Assembly: GCA_945988915.1 (NCBI GenBank)
Contig: CAMFTS010000011.1
Span: forward strand, 1-22,153
DNA length: 22,153 bases
Source: an uncultured Clostridia bacterium
GTDB taxonomy: Bacteria; Bacillota; Clostridia; Oscillospirales; Acutalibacteraceae
Reading direction: 5' to 3'
Below are positions 14,849 through 22,153 of the stretch, piece after piece; within the stretch, counting starts at the first letter, position 1, and every line of letters starts with the position of its first letter. A model generated the notes under the pieces. It worked only from the letters and a program-made list of their open reading frames with translations. It was not told the DNA's origin and did no database searches. A program made the position numbers and the translations under genes.

Positions 14849-16846
14849 TTAAATATTATTCAGATTCATAAATTCATTTTTAAAACTGCTTTGTTTTCTG
14901 ATGAATACAGGTATCTCACCGATAGGTGACGGAATTTCGTATTCACCGCCTTGATATTCTGTTCCTGACCACAAATGAATCCAATCGTCATCAGGAAGAT
15001 ATACTTTTCTGACTGTCTGCTTAGGTCTTATTACAGGTGCAACAAGGATATCGCGGCCGAGCAAATACTCGTAGCATTCCGTATATGCCTTTTCCTCGTC
15101 ATAATAAAAGAATAAAGGTCTTACAACACCTACGCCCGTTTCGGCATTGTATTTTACGCTGTCTTTCAGATAAGGCTTCAACGACTTGTGAATGTTACTG
15201 AATTTTGCGCCGTGCATCAACACCTCTTCACTTGAGTCGAACTGCACATTCAAATCAGGATTAAGCCCTTCATGTCCGCGAAGCAAAGGTGTAAATGCAT
15301 TCATTTCACACCAGCGCATAAATAATTCGTCGCTTCGCTTAAGGTTGAAAAATGTAGTGTAACCTCCTATGTCTGAATGTGACAACCCGTAACCGCTGCA
15401 GGTCAGCGAAAGCATAGCAGGAATTACCGACGGCAGACCGAAATCTATTGAGAAATCTACATGATTGTCACCGTTCCACATCATTGTAGAGTATTTCGGT
15501 GTTTCACCGGAGCCCGCTCTTGTAAAGAACATTATCTCGCCGAGCTTACCCGCCTCTTCGACCGCCTCTCTGTTAAGCTTTGCCCAACGCGCAGGCCAGG
15601 TGTTATGTATAAGCTCCGCATCTTCGCCGCTGTAAAGTACAGCATCCGTAGGAAGATATTCACCGAAATCAGCCATCCAGCCGGACAGACCGAAATCAAT
15701 CATATTCTTCTTAATTATATTTTTGAGCCATTCATAAGCTTCAGGATTTGTTAGGTCAACTATTGCCGCAGGGAAAGTAGTTATTTTAACATAATAATCC
15801 TTACCCTCTTTATCCTTTACACAATATCCCTTTTCGCTTGCCTCTTTATAAAGCGGCTTTTCAACTGCTAAGAATGTGTTGCAATAGCCGAGAACTTTAA
15901 TGCCCATTTCATTTAATTCTTTTATCTTTTCGGGCAAATGAGGATAAAGCTCTTTGTCGTGTTCCCAATTCCAGAAGAGTTGCTTACCGACTGCGGTAAC
16001 CCGTCTGCCCTCCCAGTCCTGAATCCATACACCGGTCACAGCCATATTGTGTGCAAGCGCATTTTCAACCTTTTGCATCATCACCTCGGTACCGCCTTGA
16101 ATACCGAGTATTTCGCCGTCGTAAACCCAATCGGGTAATTCGGGCTGTCTGCCTAAGGTCAATGACAAATCCGAAATCGCTTCTTCAAAAGTGTCGCCGA
16201 AGCCGAAACAAAAATCCGCGATTTCATCAATTTTTATCAAATGCCTGTCTGCGCCTGAAAAGTCAAATTCCGCTCTTGCTGTTGTAAAAGAGTGAAAATA
16301 ATACTTTCTTGAGCTTAAGAATGTCGGTTGAGCGTAATATGTTTCATAATTTGAAAACTTCTGTTTCCCTGTTGAATCTTTAAATCCGAAAATCTGCTTT
16401 ACGAGTTTTTTTCCTACCTGCAAAGCGTTAATATGCTCCGCAACCCAACAATTTACATTTTTGCCTCTCAAATCAAATTCCGAAAACAGTTCGCCCGTTC
16501 CGTAAACGTGCTCATTTTTTTCAGCCGGAAGTCGGATATACAGTCTGTTGTATTTTTCAAAGCCGTCAAGATGCACGGACAGATGATTTTCTTTTTTTAT
16601 TTCAAGCGTTATGTTACCCTGAGCGGTTTCTGCCCTGACAGTATTTTTATCAGCAGTTATATTTTTCAAAGCAAGCAAGTCAGGCTTTGATTTAACTTCT
16701 TTTATTTTAAAGCTGCCATGACTCATTTTATAATTGTTTTTTCCGCATCCGAAACAAAGGGGCCTGTCGCCGTCATTTATTTCAAAAATCACATTTCCGT
16801 TTTTTAACAGATTGACGCCATTTTCTTTGACCTCGAATTCAAGCAT
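14849..16846 (-). CDS. sftG: sulfoquinovosidase, GH31 family (YihQ-like)
   Basis: 665-residue alpha-glycosidase predicted to free sulfoquinovose from sulfoquinovosyl glycerol or lipid headgroups. Using E. coli YihQ numbers minus 12, the key positions fall in place without a gap: nucleophile D393 (405) in GWMADFGEYLP, acid D460 (472) in WNGD, sugar contacts Q250 (262), Q276 (288), W292 (304) and Y496 (508). The sulfonate-binding Arg301 is however Gln289 here (GKQLFWNW). No secretion signal, so the enzyme is cytoplasmic and acts after import. ATG 16846 has AGGGGGG upstream. It is the first gene of the SQ operon. Confidence 0.9.
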   Translation of the reverse strand: MLEFEVKENGVNLLKNGNVIFEINDGDRPLCFGCGKNNYKMSHGSFKIKEVKSKPDLLALKNITADKNTVRAETAQGNITLEIKKENHLSVHLDGFEKYNRLYIRLPAEKNEHVYGTGELFSEFDLRGKNVNCWVAEHINALQVGKKLVKQIFGFKDSTGKQKFSNYETYYAQPTFLSSRKYYFHSFTTARAEFDFSGADRHLIKIDEIADFCFGFGDTFEEAISDLSLTLGRQPELPDWVYDGEILGIQGGTEVMMQKVENALAHNMAVTGVWIQDWEGRRVTAVGKQLFWNWEHDKELYPHLPEKIKELNEMGIKVLGYCNTFLAVEKPLYKEASEKGYCVKDKEGKDYYVKITTFPAAIVDLTNPEAYEWLKNIIKKNMIDFGLSGWMADFGEYLPTDAVLYSGEDAELIHNTWPARWAKLNREAVEEAGKLGEIMFFTRAGSGETPKYSTMMWNGDNHVDFSIDFGLPSVIPAMLSLTCSGYGLSHSDIGGYTTFFNLKRSDELFMRWCEMNAFTPLLRGHEGLNPDLNVQFDSSEEVLMHGAKFSNIHKSLKPYLKDSVKYNAETGVGVVRPLFFYYDEEKAYTECYEYLLGRDILVAPVIRPKQTVRKVYLPDDDWIHLWSGTEYQGGEYEIPSPIGEIPVFIRKQSSFKNEFMNLNNI

Positions 16847-16867
16847 ATCATCCCCCCTGTGTTCCGC

Positions 16868-16892
16868 AATTATTTAACGCTGTTAATCAATT
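16868..16892 (-). promoter_or_regulatory. palindromic operator, candidate ROK-regulator site
   Basis: Perfect TTAAC-GCT-GTTAA core (16874-16886) within a 25-base imperfect palindrome whose 11-base arms match at 9 of 11 positions (outer AATT pairs). It spans the expected transcription start, directly downstream of the -10, where a repressor would block. I did not see the same core at the kinase promoter. Confidence 0.6.
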
Positions 16893-16894
16893 AT

Positions 16895-16923
16895 ATTTTA
16901 CCTCTATACAATATGTATGTCAA
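16895..16923 (-). promoter_or_regulatory. promoter of the sulfoquinovose operon
   Basis: Minus strand perfect TTGACA (16918-16923) and TAAAAT (16895-16900) with a 17-base spacer. The start point would fall near 16888, leaving a leader of about 40 bases before the GH31 ATG. Confidence 0.85.
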
Positions 16924-17021
16924 CAAATTGAAGTCTTTTAAGATGTAGAAAGTAACGCCCTTTTTTTGTGAAATTTGACTTTCTTTTTAAATTATATTTT
17001 ATGAGAACAGATTTATTAAAT

Positions 17022-17055
17022 ACAAAAAATAACGGCGGGAGTCAACCCCCCGCCG
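17022..17055 (-). terminator. intrinsic terminator of the kinase / GH-like unit
   Basis: Minus strand stem CGGCGGG...CCCGCCG (17033-17055, 9-base loop) followed by TTATTTTTTG. GC-rich against an AT-rich background. It isolates the kinase unit from the SQ operon. Confidence 0.88.
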
Positions 17056-17067
17056 CGCAGAATTTGC

Positions 17068-19587
17068 TTATGCCTTTCGTCCTTTGATTTTTGCTTTTAC
17101 CATTGTCTTTACAACCTTTAAGAGTATATTGCCCATATTGACAATATCATTTGCATTACCGCCTGAAACAATTACGCTTTTAAGCTCATCATCGGAGACT
17201 TTGTTTTCAGTAATAGCTTTAAAATTAACATTATCTTCTTTAAACGAGGTTACTGTCTTATCATTTCCGTCAACAGCAGCCGAGCCCTCCGAAAATCCGT
17301 TAACAAAATTCATTGTCTTATCATCGGGATAAAGTCCGTCATAACAGACAAGAGCAAGTGACATCCACTGCTCTACACCGTTGTATGACGGTGCGATTGA
17401 CCGCGATTGCGGAGACACCACTGTAAACGCATCAGCAGCGCAACCGTTTGAACGCGTAGGATATTTTCTCTGCTTTCCGTAATATGTACCGAAAGGATTA
17501 AGCGTTACCGTTTGCCTTTCATTTTCTGTTTTTAATCTCATCGGACAGTATGCCATCGAACTCATAACCTGTTTGGCATTTGCAATCAGCATACCGATTT
17601 TGCTGTCAGCAACAGCAATCATACCGTTTGTCAAATGGTGATTAAACGAGTCCAGATTTTTATTTTCGGGAATAAACTTGCCAAAATCCGAGATTTCATA
17701 TGATGAAATATCTTCCTCATAGTTCTTCTTGACAACAGAAATATCCTTGTTAAATATAGGTGTTATTGAAAACGGAACAGCCTCAAGCCATTTTACATCG
17801 GATTTTCTGCCGAGAGCCGTTGATTCAGTTGAAATTTCTGTTTCTTCCTTTGTGTACGGATACTTAATATGCGTATCGATAAATACACAGTCAGCATCTT
17901 TAAATGTAAAGAATTTAAACTCATAGCTGCCGCTTTCTATCTGTGTGGGAAGATTTATTTTTCCCTTAACCGTATAGCCGGCACCTTCGCCTGCAAGGGA
18001 CAGCTTTTCAATGGACTGATTTTCAAAACGGTACTTAATACCGTTATAGTTAATATAGCTTTCAAGGAAATTCTTTGAGCCGATAAATCTGTCCTTATAC
18101 TTTACCGAAAGAATATTTCCGTGCTCGCAGAGTTTAACTCTAAGGCTTTCAGATTTAAGCTCAAAATCTTTTGCTTTATTTCTGTATTTCGCCGTATTAG
18201 AGAATTTAAGCTTCTCTGTTTTATTTACGGAATTAAATCTAATTATTGCAAATACTGTCTTAACGCATCCGCTTTCGTAGAAATCAATTGCGTCTGCTAC
18301 GAATGATTTTACATTCTTGCCCGTAATTTCAAACTCATTTATTCTTTTTAGATAACCGTCTTCAATCTTCAATTGGACACTTGTAAGGTCAGAATCAGAA
18401 ATGTTTTTCAGAGTAAACTCTTTCCCTTGCTTTTGAGAATTAAGCTCTGCATTAACTGCGTTTTCCGAAAACTCAAGAGCCTTTTTTTCTCGCTGAACAT
18501 TAAGCACGGGAGAAGCTAAGCCGAAATGAGTAGTAGAGAGGAGCATAATTCTGTCGTCAAAAGACGGTGAAGCGCTGTCCTTTTTATAAAGCTTAGCATA
18601 TGCCCGCGCTCTTTCAAGGCGTGTCCAAATCTGTGAATTAAACGGTTTTTCCGACCAGCTCGCATAACCTGAATAACCACCGTCTGCCGTATCTTCTGTA
18701 AACTCAATATCACAAAGAGGCTCGTGGTTTTTAATATAATTACCTACTGTGTCGAACTCAACATAATCAAGATCGGCAACTTCCTTTACCAATCCGTGTA
18801 TTCCATCTGCATTCGGAATAAAATCAAGCGCTTTCGGAACAAGTGATTCCCAGAAAATAGCATCGGCGTCCATATTTATAAACACTAAAACATCGTTATT
18901 AATTTTACCCTCTGACTGTTGCTTATGCAGATCATAGCAAAGATAACGAAGCGAGCCCGCATCGACAATGTCCGAATTGTTATATGTCGGCATTACTGTC
19001 AGTTTTTCACCTTTATAAACATAATTTACAGGGTTAAAAGCATACTCATCTGTAAGCTGCGGAATAAAAGTACGGAATGCATCAAACGGGACACAGCTAT
19101 AATACAGGCAAAGTGCTTTAATACCAAGCTTGTTATAGGTTGAAACCTGAGAAGGTGTAAACATAACCTCCTGCGGACGCACTACCGGTTCATATGTACC
19201 GAAGACATCTTTAAGTCCTGATCCCTTTTCGTTTGTTATTGCAAGATTTATCGAAGCAGAAAGCTCTTCTTCATTCATTGCAGACAATGCGCCGTTGTTA
19301 TAGCCCATTATTATATTTTCATCACCGTATTTCTCACATCGAACTTTTATGTTCTCTAAAATATCAGGTGCATATTCAGGAAGTATATCTTCAATTGAAT
19401 ATGCATTTTCAAAATCCCAAGTACCCTTTACGGGAATTCCCTGCTCGTTGAATTCGTTAAGAGTGCTTATTATTTTTCTGATAATCCTTATATCGCCGCC
19501 GAAACCTTGCTTGTCATTTGTATCACCTCTGTATGAGTGATAGCAATTAACATGAAAGCCGTATGCGACATGTACTTTATAGCTCAT
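17068..19587 (-). CDS. putative glycoside hydrolase, GH57/GH38-like fold
   Basis: 839 residues, no signal peptide. The first 250 or so residues look like the seven-stranded barrel of the GH57/GH38/deacetylase group: an early H12-V-N motif, GTWDFEN (55-61), a candidate nucleophile E140 in VRPQEVMFT and a candidate acid in VFINMDADAIFW (D240 or D242). The remainder (about 350-800) looks like a beta-rich C-terminal region. I cannot name a family with certainty or a substrate, and parts of the motif assignment are tentative. GGAG lies 8 bases before the ATG, 22 bases after the kinase stop, so the two are co-transcribed. A strong terminator follows. Its placement next to the SQ operon suggests use of another glycan or glycoside. 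Confidence 0.6.
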   Translation of the reverse strand: MSYKVHVAYGFHVNCYHSYRGDTNDKQGFGGDIRIIRKIISTLNEFNEQGIPVKGTWDFENAYSIEDILPEYAPDILENIKVRCEKYGDENIIMGYNNGALSAMNEEELSASINLAITNEKGSGLKDVFGTYEPVVRPQEVMFTPSQVSTYNKLGIKALCLYYSCVPFDAFRTFIPQLTDEYAFNPVNYVYKGEKLTVMPTYNNSDIVDAGSLRYLCYDLHKQQSEGKINNDVLVFINMDADAIFWESLVPKALDFIPNADGIHGLVKEVADLDYVEFDTVGNYIKNHEPLCDIEFTEDTADGGYSGYASWSEKPFNSQIWTRLERARAYAKLYKKDSASPSFDDRIMLLSTTHFGLASPVLNVQREKKALEFSENAVNAELNSQKQGKEFTLKNISDSDLTSVQLKIEDGYLKRINEFEITGKNVKSFVADAIDFYESGCVKTVFAIIRFNSVNKTEKLKFSNTAKYRNKAKDFELKSESLRVKLCEHGNILSVKYKDRFIGSKNFLESYINYNGIKYRFENQSIEKLSLAGEGAGYTVKGKINLPTQIESGSYEFKFFTFKDADCVFIDTHIKYPYTKEETEISTESTALGRKSDVKWLEAVPFSITPIFNKDISVVKKNYEEDISSYEISDFGKFIPENKNLDSFNHHLTNGMIAVADSKIGMLIANAKQVMSSMAYCPMRLKTENERQTVTLNPFGTYYGKQRKYPTRSNGCAADAFTVVSPQSRSIAPSYNGVEQWMSLALVCYDGLYPDDKTMNFVNGFSEGSAAVDGNDKTVTSFKEDNVNFKAITENKVSDDELKSVIVSGGNANDIVNMGNILLKVVKTMVKAKIKGRKA

Positions 19588-19609
19588 AAGTTTTCTCCGA
19601 TCGAATAAA

Positions 19610-21202
19610 TTATTTTAATCTCTCAACAGCTGCTTTTTCTGCAGCAATTGTACTGTTATATCTTGCCATAAATTTCTCAAATCCCTTAACATCATCTTGA
19701 TCTGGCTCAACCGTTGAGCTTTCGGCATTTACAAAAATCTTGTTGTCAAGATAATCCTCAAGGCTTTCATTTTCTTTTTTATCCGTCATATACAAAGCAA
19801 GGACGGCCATACCCCAAGGTCCTCCCTCGCCCGCCGTTTTCATAACAGTAACTTTAGTATTGAGTGCGGCTGCGGTAATCTTCTGTCCCACGCCCTCAGT
19901 TTTGTAAAGTCCTCCGTGGCCTGAGATTTTTTCGAGAGTTACTCCCTCTTTTTTGAAAAGAATATCATTGCCGTTTTTGAGAGCTGCAAATGCAGAATAA
20001 AGTTCACATCTCATAAAGTTTGCAAGGCTGAATTTTGCATCGGGTGTTCTTACGAATAAAGGTCTTCCCTCTGATAAATCAGAAACAGGCTCACCTGAAT
20101 AATAGTTATATGAAACAAGACCGCCGCAGTCTTTGTCAGCCTTTAATGCTTCAAAATAGAGCATATCGTAAAGCTTTGATTTTTCAACGGGATTGCCCGA
20201 AAGTACAGCGAATTCAGAGAATAGCTTTACCCAAGCGTCAATATCTCCCGTACAGTTGTTACAGTGTACCATGGCAACGGGTTTTCCTGCAGGAGTTGTA
20301 ACCATATCAATTTCGGTATAAACGCCTTTAAGAGCTTTTTCCAAAACTGCCATTGAGAAAATACTTGTGCCGGCACTTACATTACCTGTTTTTTCTCTGA
20401 CGGCATTTGTTGCGGTCATTCCTGTTCCCGCATCACCTTCGGGAGGGCATACGGGAATACCTGCTTTAAGCGTTCCGCTTTCATCGAGGAATTTTGCACC
20501 TGCTTCGGTAAGTGTTCCCGCATTCTCACCTGCAACAAGCACCTTAGGAAGTATATCTTTCAAATTAAAATCATAGCCGTCATTTGTAATCAGTTCGTCA
20601 AATTTCTTGAGCATTTTTTCGTCATAATTATAAGTTGTTGAATCTATCGGGAACATACCGCTCGCCTCACCGATACCGGCTGCAAATTCACCCGTTAATC
20701 TTGAATGTATATATACAGCAAGCGTCATAAGCTTTGATAGATTTTTCAGATGCTCTTCTTTATTTATCATAGCCTGACGAAGATGAGAAATTGACCATCT
20801 CTGCGGAATATTAAAACCGAAAAGTTCAGTCAATTCTTCACTTGCTTTTTCGGTAATTGTATTTCTCCAGGTTCTGAACGGAGCTAACAAATTACCGTCT
20901 TTGTCAAAAGCCATATATCCGTGCATCATAGCTGAAATTCCGATTGAGCCGACAGTGGTAAGCTCTGTTGAATACTTTTCTTTGACATCTTTTTTAAGTT
21001 CATTATAGCAGTCGTGAAGACCTGAATGAATGTCATCGAGCGTGTAAGTCCACACTCCGTTTTCAAGTCTGTTTTCCCAAGTATGACTTCCCGAAGCAAT
21101 GGGATTTGCTTCATCGTCTATAAGCACCGCTTTGATTCTTGTAGAGCCGAATTCTATTCCTAAGCTTGTTTTTCCTGAAAGTATTTTTTCATTAATTTCC
21201 AT
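19610..21202 (-). CDS. FGGY-family sugar kinase (ribulokinase/xylulokinase type)
   Basis: 530 residues, with the ATP-binding N-lobe motif GIEFGSTRIKAV (15-26), sugar-loop MMHGYMAFD and the C-lobe SGHGGLYKTEGVGQKITAAALN. It belongs to the group of roughly 530-residue kinases seen beside arabinose genes in Bacteroides and Clostridia, often labelled L-ribulokinase or xylulokinase; the exact ketose is not shown by sequence. I use the ATG at 21202: GGCGGTG sits 5 bases upstream, and the family starts near this point. An open frame 21 codons longer runs into the promoter. Sulfo-TAL needs no kinase, so it serves another sugar. Confidence 0.85.
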   Translation of the reverse strand: MEINEKILSGKTSLGIEFGSTRIKAVLIDDEANPIASGSHTWENRLENGVWTYTLDDIHSGLHDCYNELKKDVKEKYSTELTTVGSIGISAMMHGYMAFDKDGNLLAPFRTWRNTITEKASEELTELFGFNIPQRWSISHLRQAMINKEEHLKNLSKLMTLAVYIHSRLTGEFAAGIGEASGMFPIDSTTYNYDEKMLKKFDELITNDGYDFNLKDILPKVLVAGENAGTLTEAGAKFLDESGTLKAGIPVCPPEGDAGTGMTATNAVREKTGNVSAGTSIFSMAVLEKALKGVYTEIDMVTTPAGKPVAMVHCNNCTGDIDAWVKLFSEFAVLSGNPVEKSKLYDMLYFEALKADKDCGGLVSYNYYSGEPVSDLSEGRPLFVRTPDAKFSLANFMRCELYSAFAALKNGNDILFKKEGVTLEKISGHGGLYKTEGVGQKITAAALNTKVTVMKTAGEGGPWGMAVLALYMTDKKENESLEDYLDNKIFVNAESSTVEPDQDDVKGFEKFMARYNSTIAAEKAAVERLK

Positions 21203-21236
21203 AAAAGCACCGCCGTTTTTTTGAATTAATAATAAT

Positions 21237-21265
21237 ATTTTAATATATAAGCAAACAATTTTCAA
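21237..21265 (-). promoter_or_regulatory. promoter of the kinase / GH-like unit
   Basis: Minus strand TTGAAA (21260-21265) and TAAAAT (21237-21242) with a 17-base spacer. No TTAAC-GCT-GTTAA site nearby, so it may be under different control than the SQ operon. Confidence 0.72.
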
Positions 21266-21301
21266 TACTTATTTAAAGCGCCAAAACCCTTGATAATGCG
21301 T

Positions 21302-21426
21302 GGTTGCGGAAAAATGCAACCGAAAGTTTCCGTAAAAAAATACACTTGTAAAGCAAAGTTGGTGGTGCAACCGACTGTTTTTTTGTACTATATGGGTGTA
21401 CCGAGCGAACGGGAGTTCAGCTTCGG
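21302..21426 (+). other. structured leader upstream of the acyltransferase gene
   Basis: The nonamer TGCAACCGA occurs twice (21315-21323 and 21366-21374). One GGTTGC (21302-21307) can pair with either GCAACC copy (21316-21321 or 21367-21372), and CGGAAA (21307-21312) could instead pair with TTTCCG (21327-21332). A further hairpin, CCGAGCGAAC-GGGA-GTTCAGCTTCGG (21401-21426, with two bulges), lies 46 bases before the ribosome binding site. I see no confident plus-strand promoter. It may be a regulatory leader or upstream control for the divergent kinase promoter. Confidence 0.4.
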
Positions 21427-21488
21427 CAAAATAAAAAAACAAACCATTCAAAATATTAAAACTTTTATTATCAAAGGAGATAATCACT

Positions 21489-22153
21489 ATGAAAAAAACA
21501 AACACTATCCACTTCGGAATTCAGAGAAAAATAGTTTCAAATATGACAGCAGAAAGTTGGGAAACAATTCCGCATGTAACATATAATTATGAGCCTGATG
21601 TTTCAGCTTTTATGTCAGAATACAAGAAATTGAATTTGGAAAGAAGCAAGGAAGACAAAATTTCAGTTAATACCCTTATGCTGAAAGTAATCACAGAAGG
21701 ACTTAAAGCAGCACCGATTATGAACTCACATATCAATTTCAACCGAAAGCTTGTTCGCGGCGAAATCAACACTTATGAAGATATAAATATTTCTATGCCG
21801 ATGATACTTCCGAACGGCGAAATGATGACAGTAAATCTTCACAATTTTGAGAATAAAAACCTTGACGAAATGTCCGCTGAAATCAAAGATGTTGCTCGCC
21901 GTGCAGAGAATACAAATCTCAATGAAGCAATGTTTGAGGTATCTCTTGACAACACAATTACAGCTCTTAAGAAGGGTAAAATTATGCAGACCGTTTACCG
22001 TCTTATCGGCTCAAAGACAGGCAAGCATAAGGTAAAGACTTTAAAGGGAAAAGCAAAGAAAGAATACGAAGCAATTCCGAAAACCGAAAGACTCACAAAG
22101 CACGATATTGAACAAGGCACCGTAACTGTTTCAAATATCGGTTCAACATATCG
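21489..22153 (+). CDS. 2-oxo-acid dehydrogenase E2-type acyltransferase, partial (3' end outside)
   Basis: 221 codons visible, cut by the right edge. The sequence matches the catalytic CoA-acyltransferase domain of 2-oxo-acid dehydrogenase E2 (chloramphenicol-acetyltransferase fold), including the VTVSNIGS strand that normally comes before the HxxxDG active site, which lies beyond the window. There is no lipoyl or peripheral-subunit-binding domain before it: the catalytic domain begins almost at residue 1. AAAGGAGA at 21473-21480 with 8-base spacing confirms the ATG. No E1 or E3 genes are in the window. It could be a stand-alone acyltransferase rather than a dehydrogenase subunit. Confidence 0.85.
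   Translation, partial: MKKTNTIHFGIQRKIVSNMTAESWETIPHVTYNYEPDVSAFMSEYKKLNLERSKEDKISVNTLMLKVITEGLKAAPIMNSHINFNRKLVRGEINTYEDINISMPMILPNGEMMTVNLHNFENKNLDEMSAEIKDVARRAENTNLNEAMFEVSLDNTITALKKGKIMQTVYRLIGSKTGKHKVKTLKGKAKKEYEAIPKTERLTKHDIEQGTVTVSNIGSTY

Noticed and set aside
19610..21202. FGGY kinase as a sulfofructose kinase, making this a sulfo-EMP pathway.
   Set aside because: Known SF kinases (YihV) are PfkB-type; the locus has a transaldolase rather than an SFP aldolase, and the kinase is in a separate unit.
21390..21430. T-box-like signature (GGGTGTACCG resembling GGGTGGTACCGCG) in the acyltransferase leader.
   Set aside because: Key bases differ, there is no following terminator/antiterminator pair, and an E2 gene is not a usual T-box target.
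21290..21586. 98-codon plus-strand open frame upstream of the acyltransferase.
   Set aside because: It overlaps the true acyltransferase start in another frame, has no binding site and no family resemblance.

Overview
The window looks like a chromosomal segment of an anaerobic, AT-rich gut-type Firmicute of the class Clostridia. Supporting signs are strong AAGGAGG-like ribosome binding sites, TTGACA/TATAAT promoters with 17-base spacers, a class II (Firmicutes-type) GalT, a rubrerythrin and an Obg GTPase. I cannot assign a genus from sequence alone.

Left part (1-7262), mostly housekeeping genes in short units. In order: obgE (-); a 373-base gap holding a near-perfect LexA/SOS box and a strong promoter that drives an 82-residue single-span membrane protein (+); a VTT/DedA-type membrane protein (+), convergent with a YbaK-type tRNA deacylase (-); galT (+); a PAP2 phosphatase (-); an SH3 + L,D-transpeptidase (+); and rubrerythrin (-). 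Bidirectional hairpin terminators separate galT/PAP2 and transpeptidase/rubrerythrin.

Centre (7266-16923), the main find: a minus-strand operon that reads as a complete transaldolase-type sulfoglycolysis (Sulfo-TAL) pathway for the plant sulfosugar sulfoquinovose (SQ). In transcription order: GH31 sulfoquinovosidase, GPH/MelB-type sugar symporter, TalC-type transaldolase (SftT), beta-hydroxyacid dehydrogenase (sulfolactaldehyde reductase), DUF4867-like cupin-like protein, fucose-isomerase-like SQ isomerase (SftI), TauE/SafE sulfonate exporter, ROK-family repressor, and then a low-molecular-weight protein tyrosine phosphatase. Predicted flow: SQ glycoside enters by the symporter and GH31 frees SQ. 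SftI makes sulfofructose. SftT splits it, passing the C3 unit to glyceraldehyde-3-phosphate (giving fructose-6-phosphate) and releasing sulfolactaldehyde. The reductase makes dihydroxypropanesulfonate (DHPS), regenerating NAD+, and TauE exports it. The operon has a TTGACA-17-TAAAAT promoter with a 25-base imperfect palindrome at the expected start point, a good candidate ROK operator. In the GH31 enzyme the active-site frame matches E. coli YihQ without gaps, except that the sulfonate-binding Arg (YihQ R301) is Gln.

Right part (17022-22153). A separate minus-strand unit encodes an FGGY sugar kinase and an 839-residue protein resembling the GH57/GH38 fold. It has its own promoter and a GC-rich terminator that isolates it from the SQ operon. 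I do not know its substrate. At the right edge, after a structured leader, begins a plus-strand 2-oxo-acid dehydrogenase E2-type acyltransferase without a lipoyl domain, cut by the window end.

No rRNA, tRNA, CRISPR array, insertion sequence or phage gene was seen.
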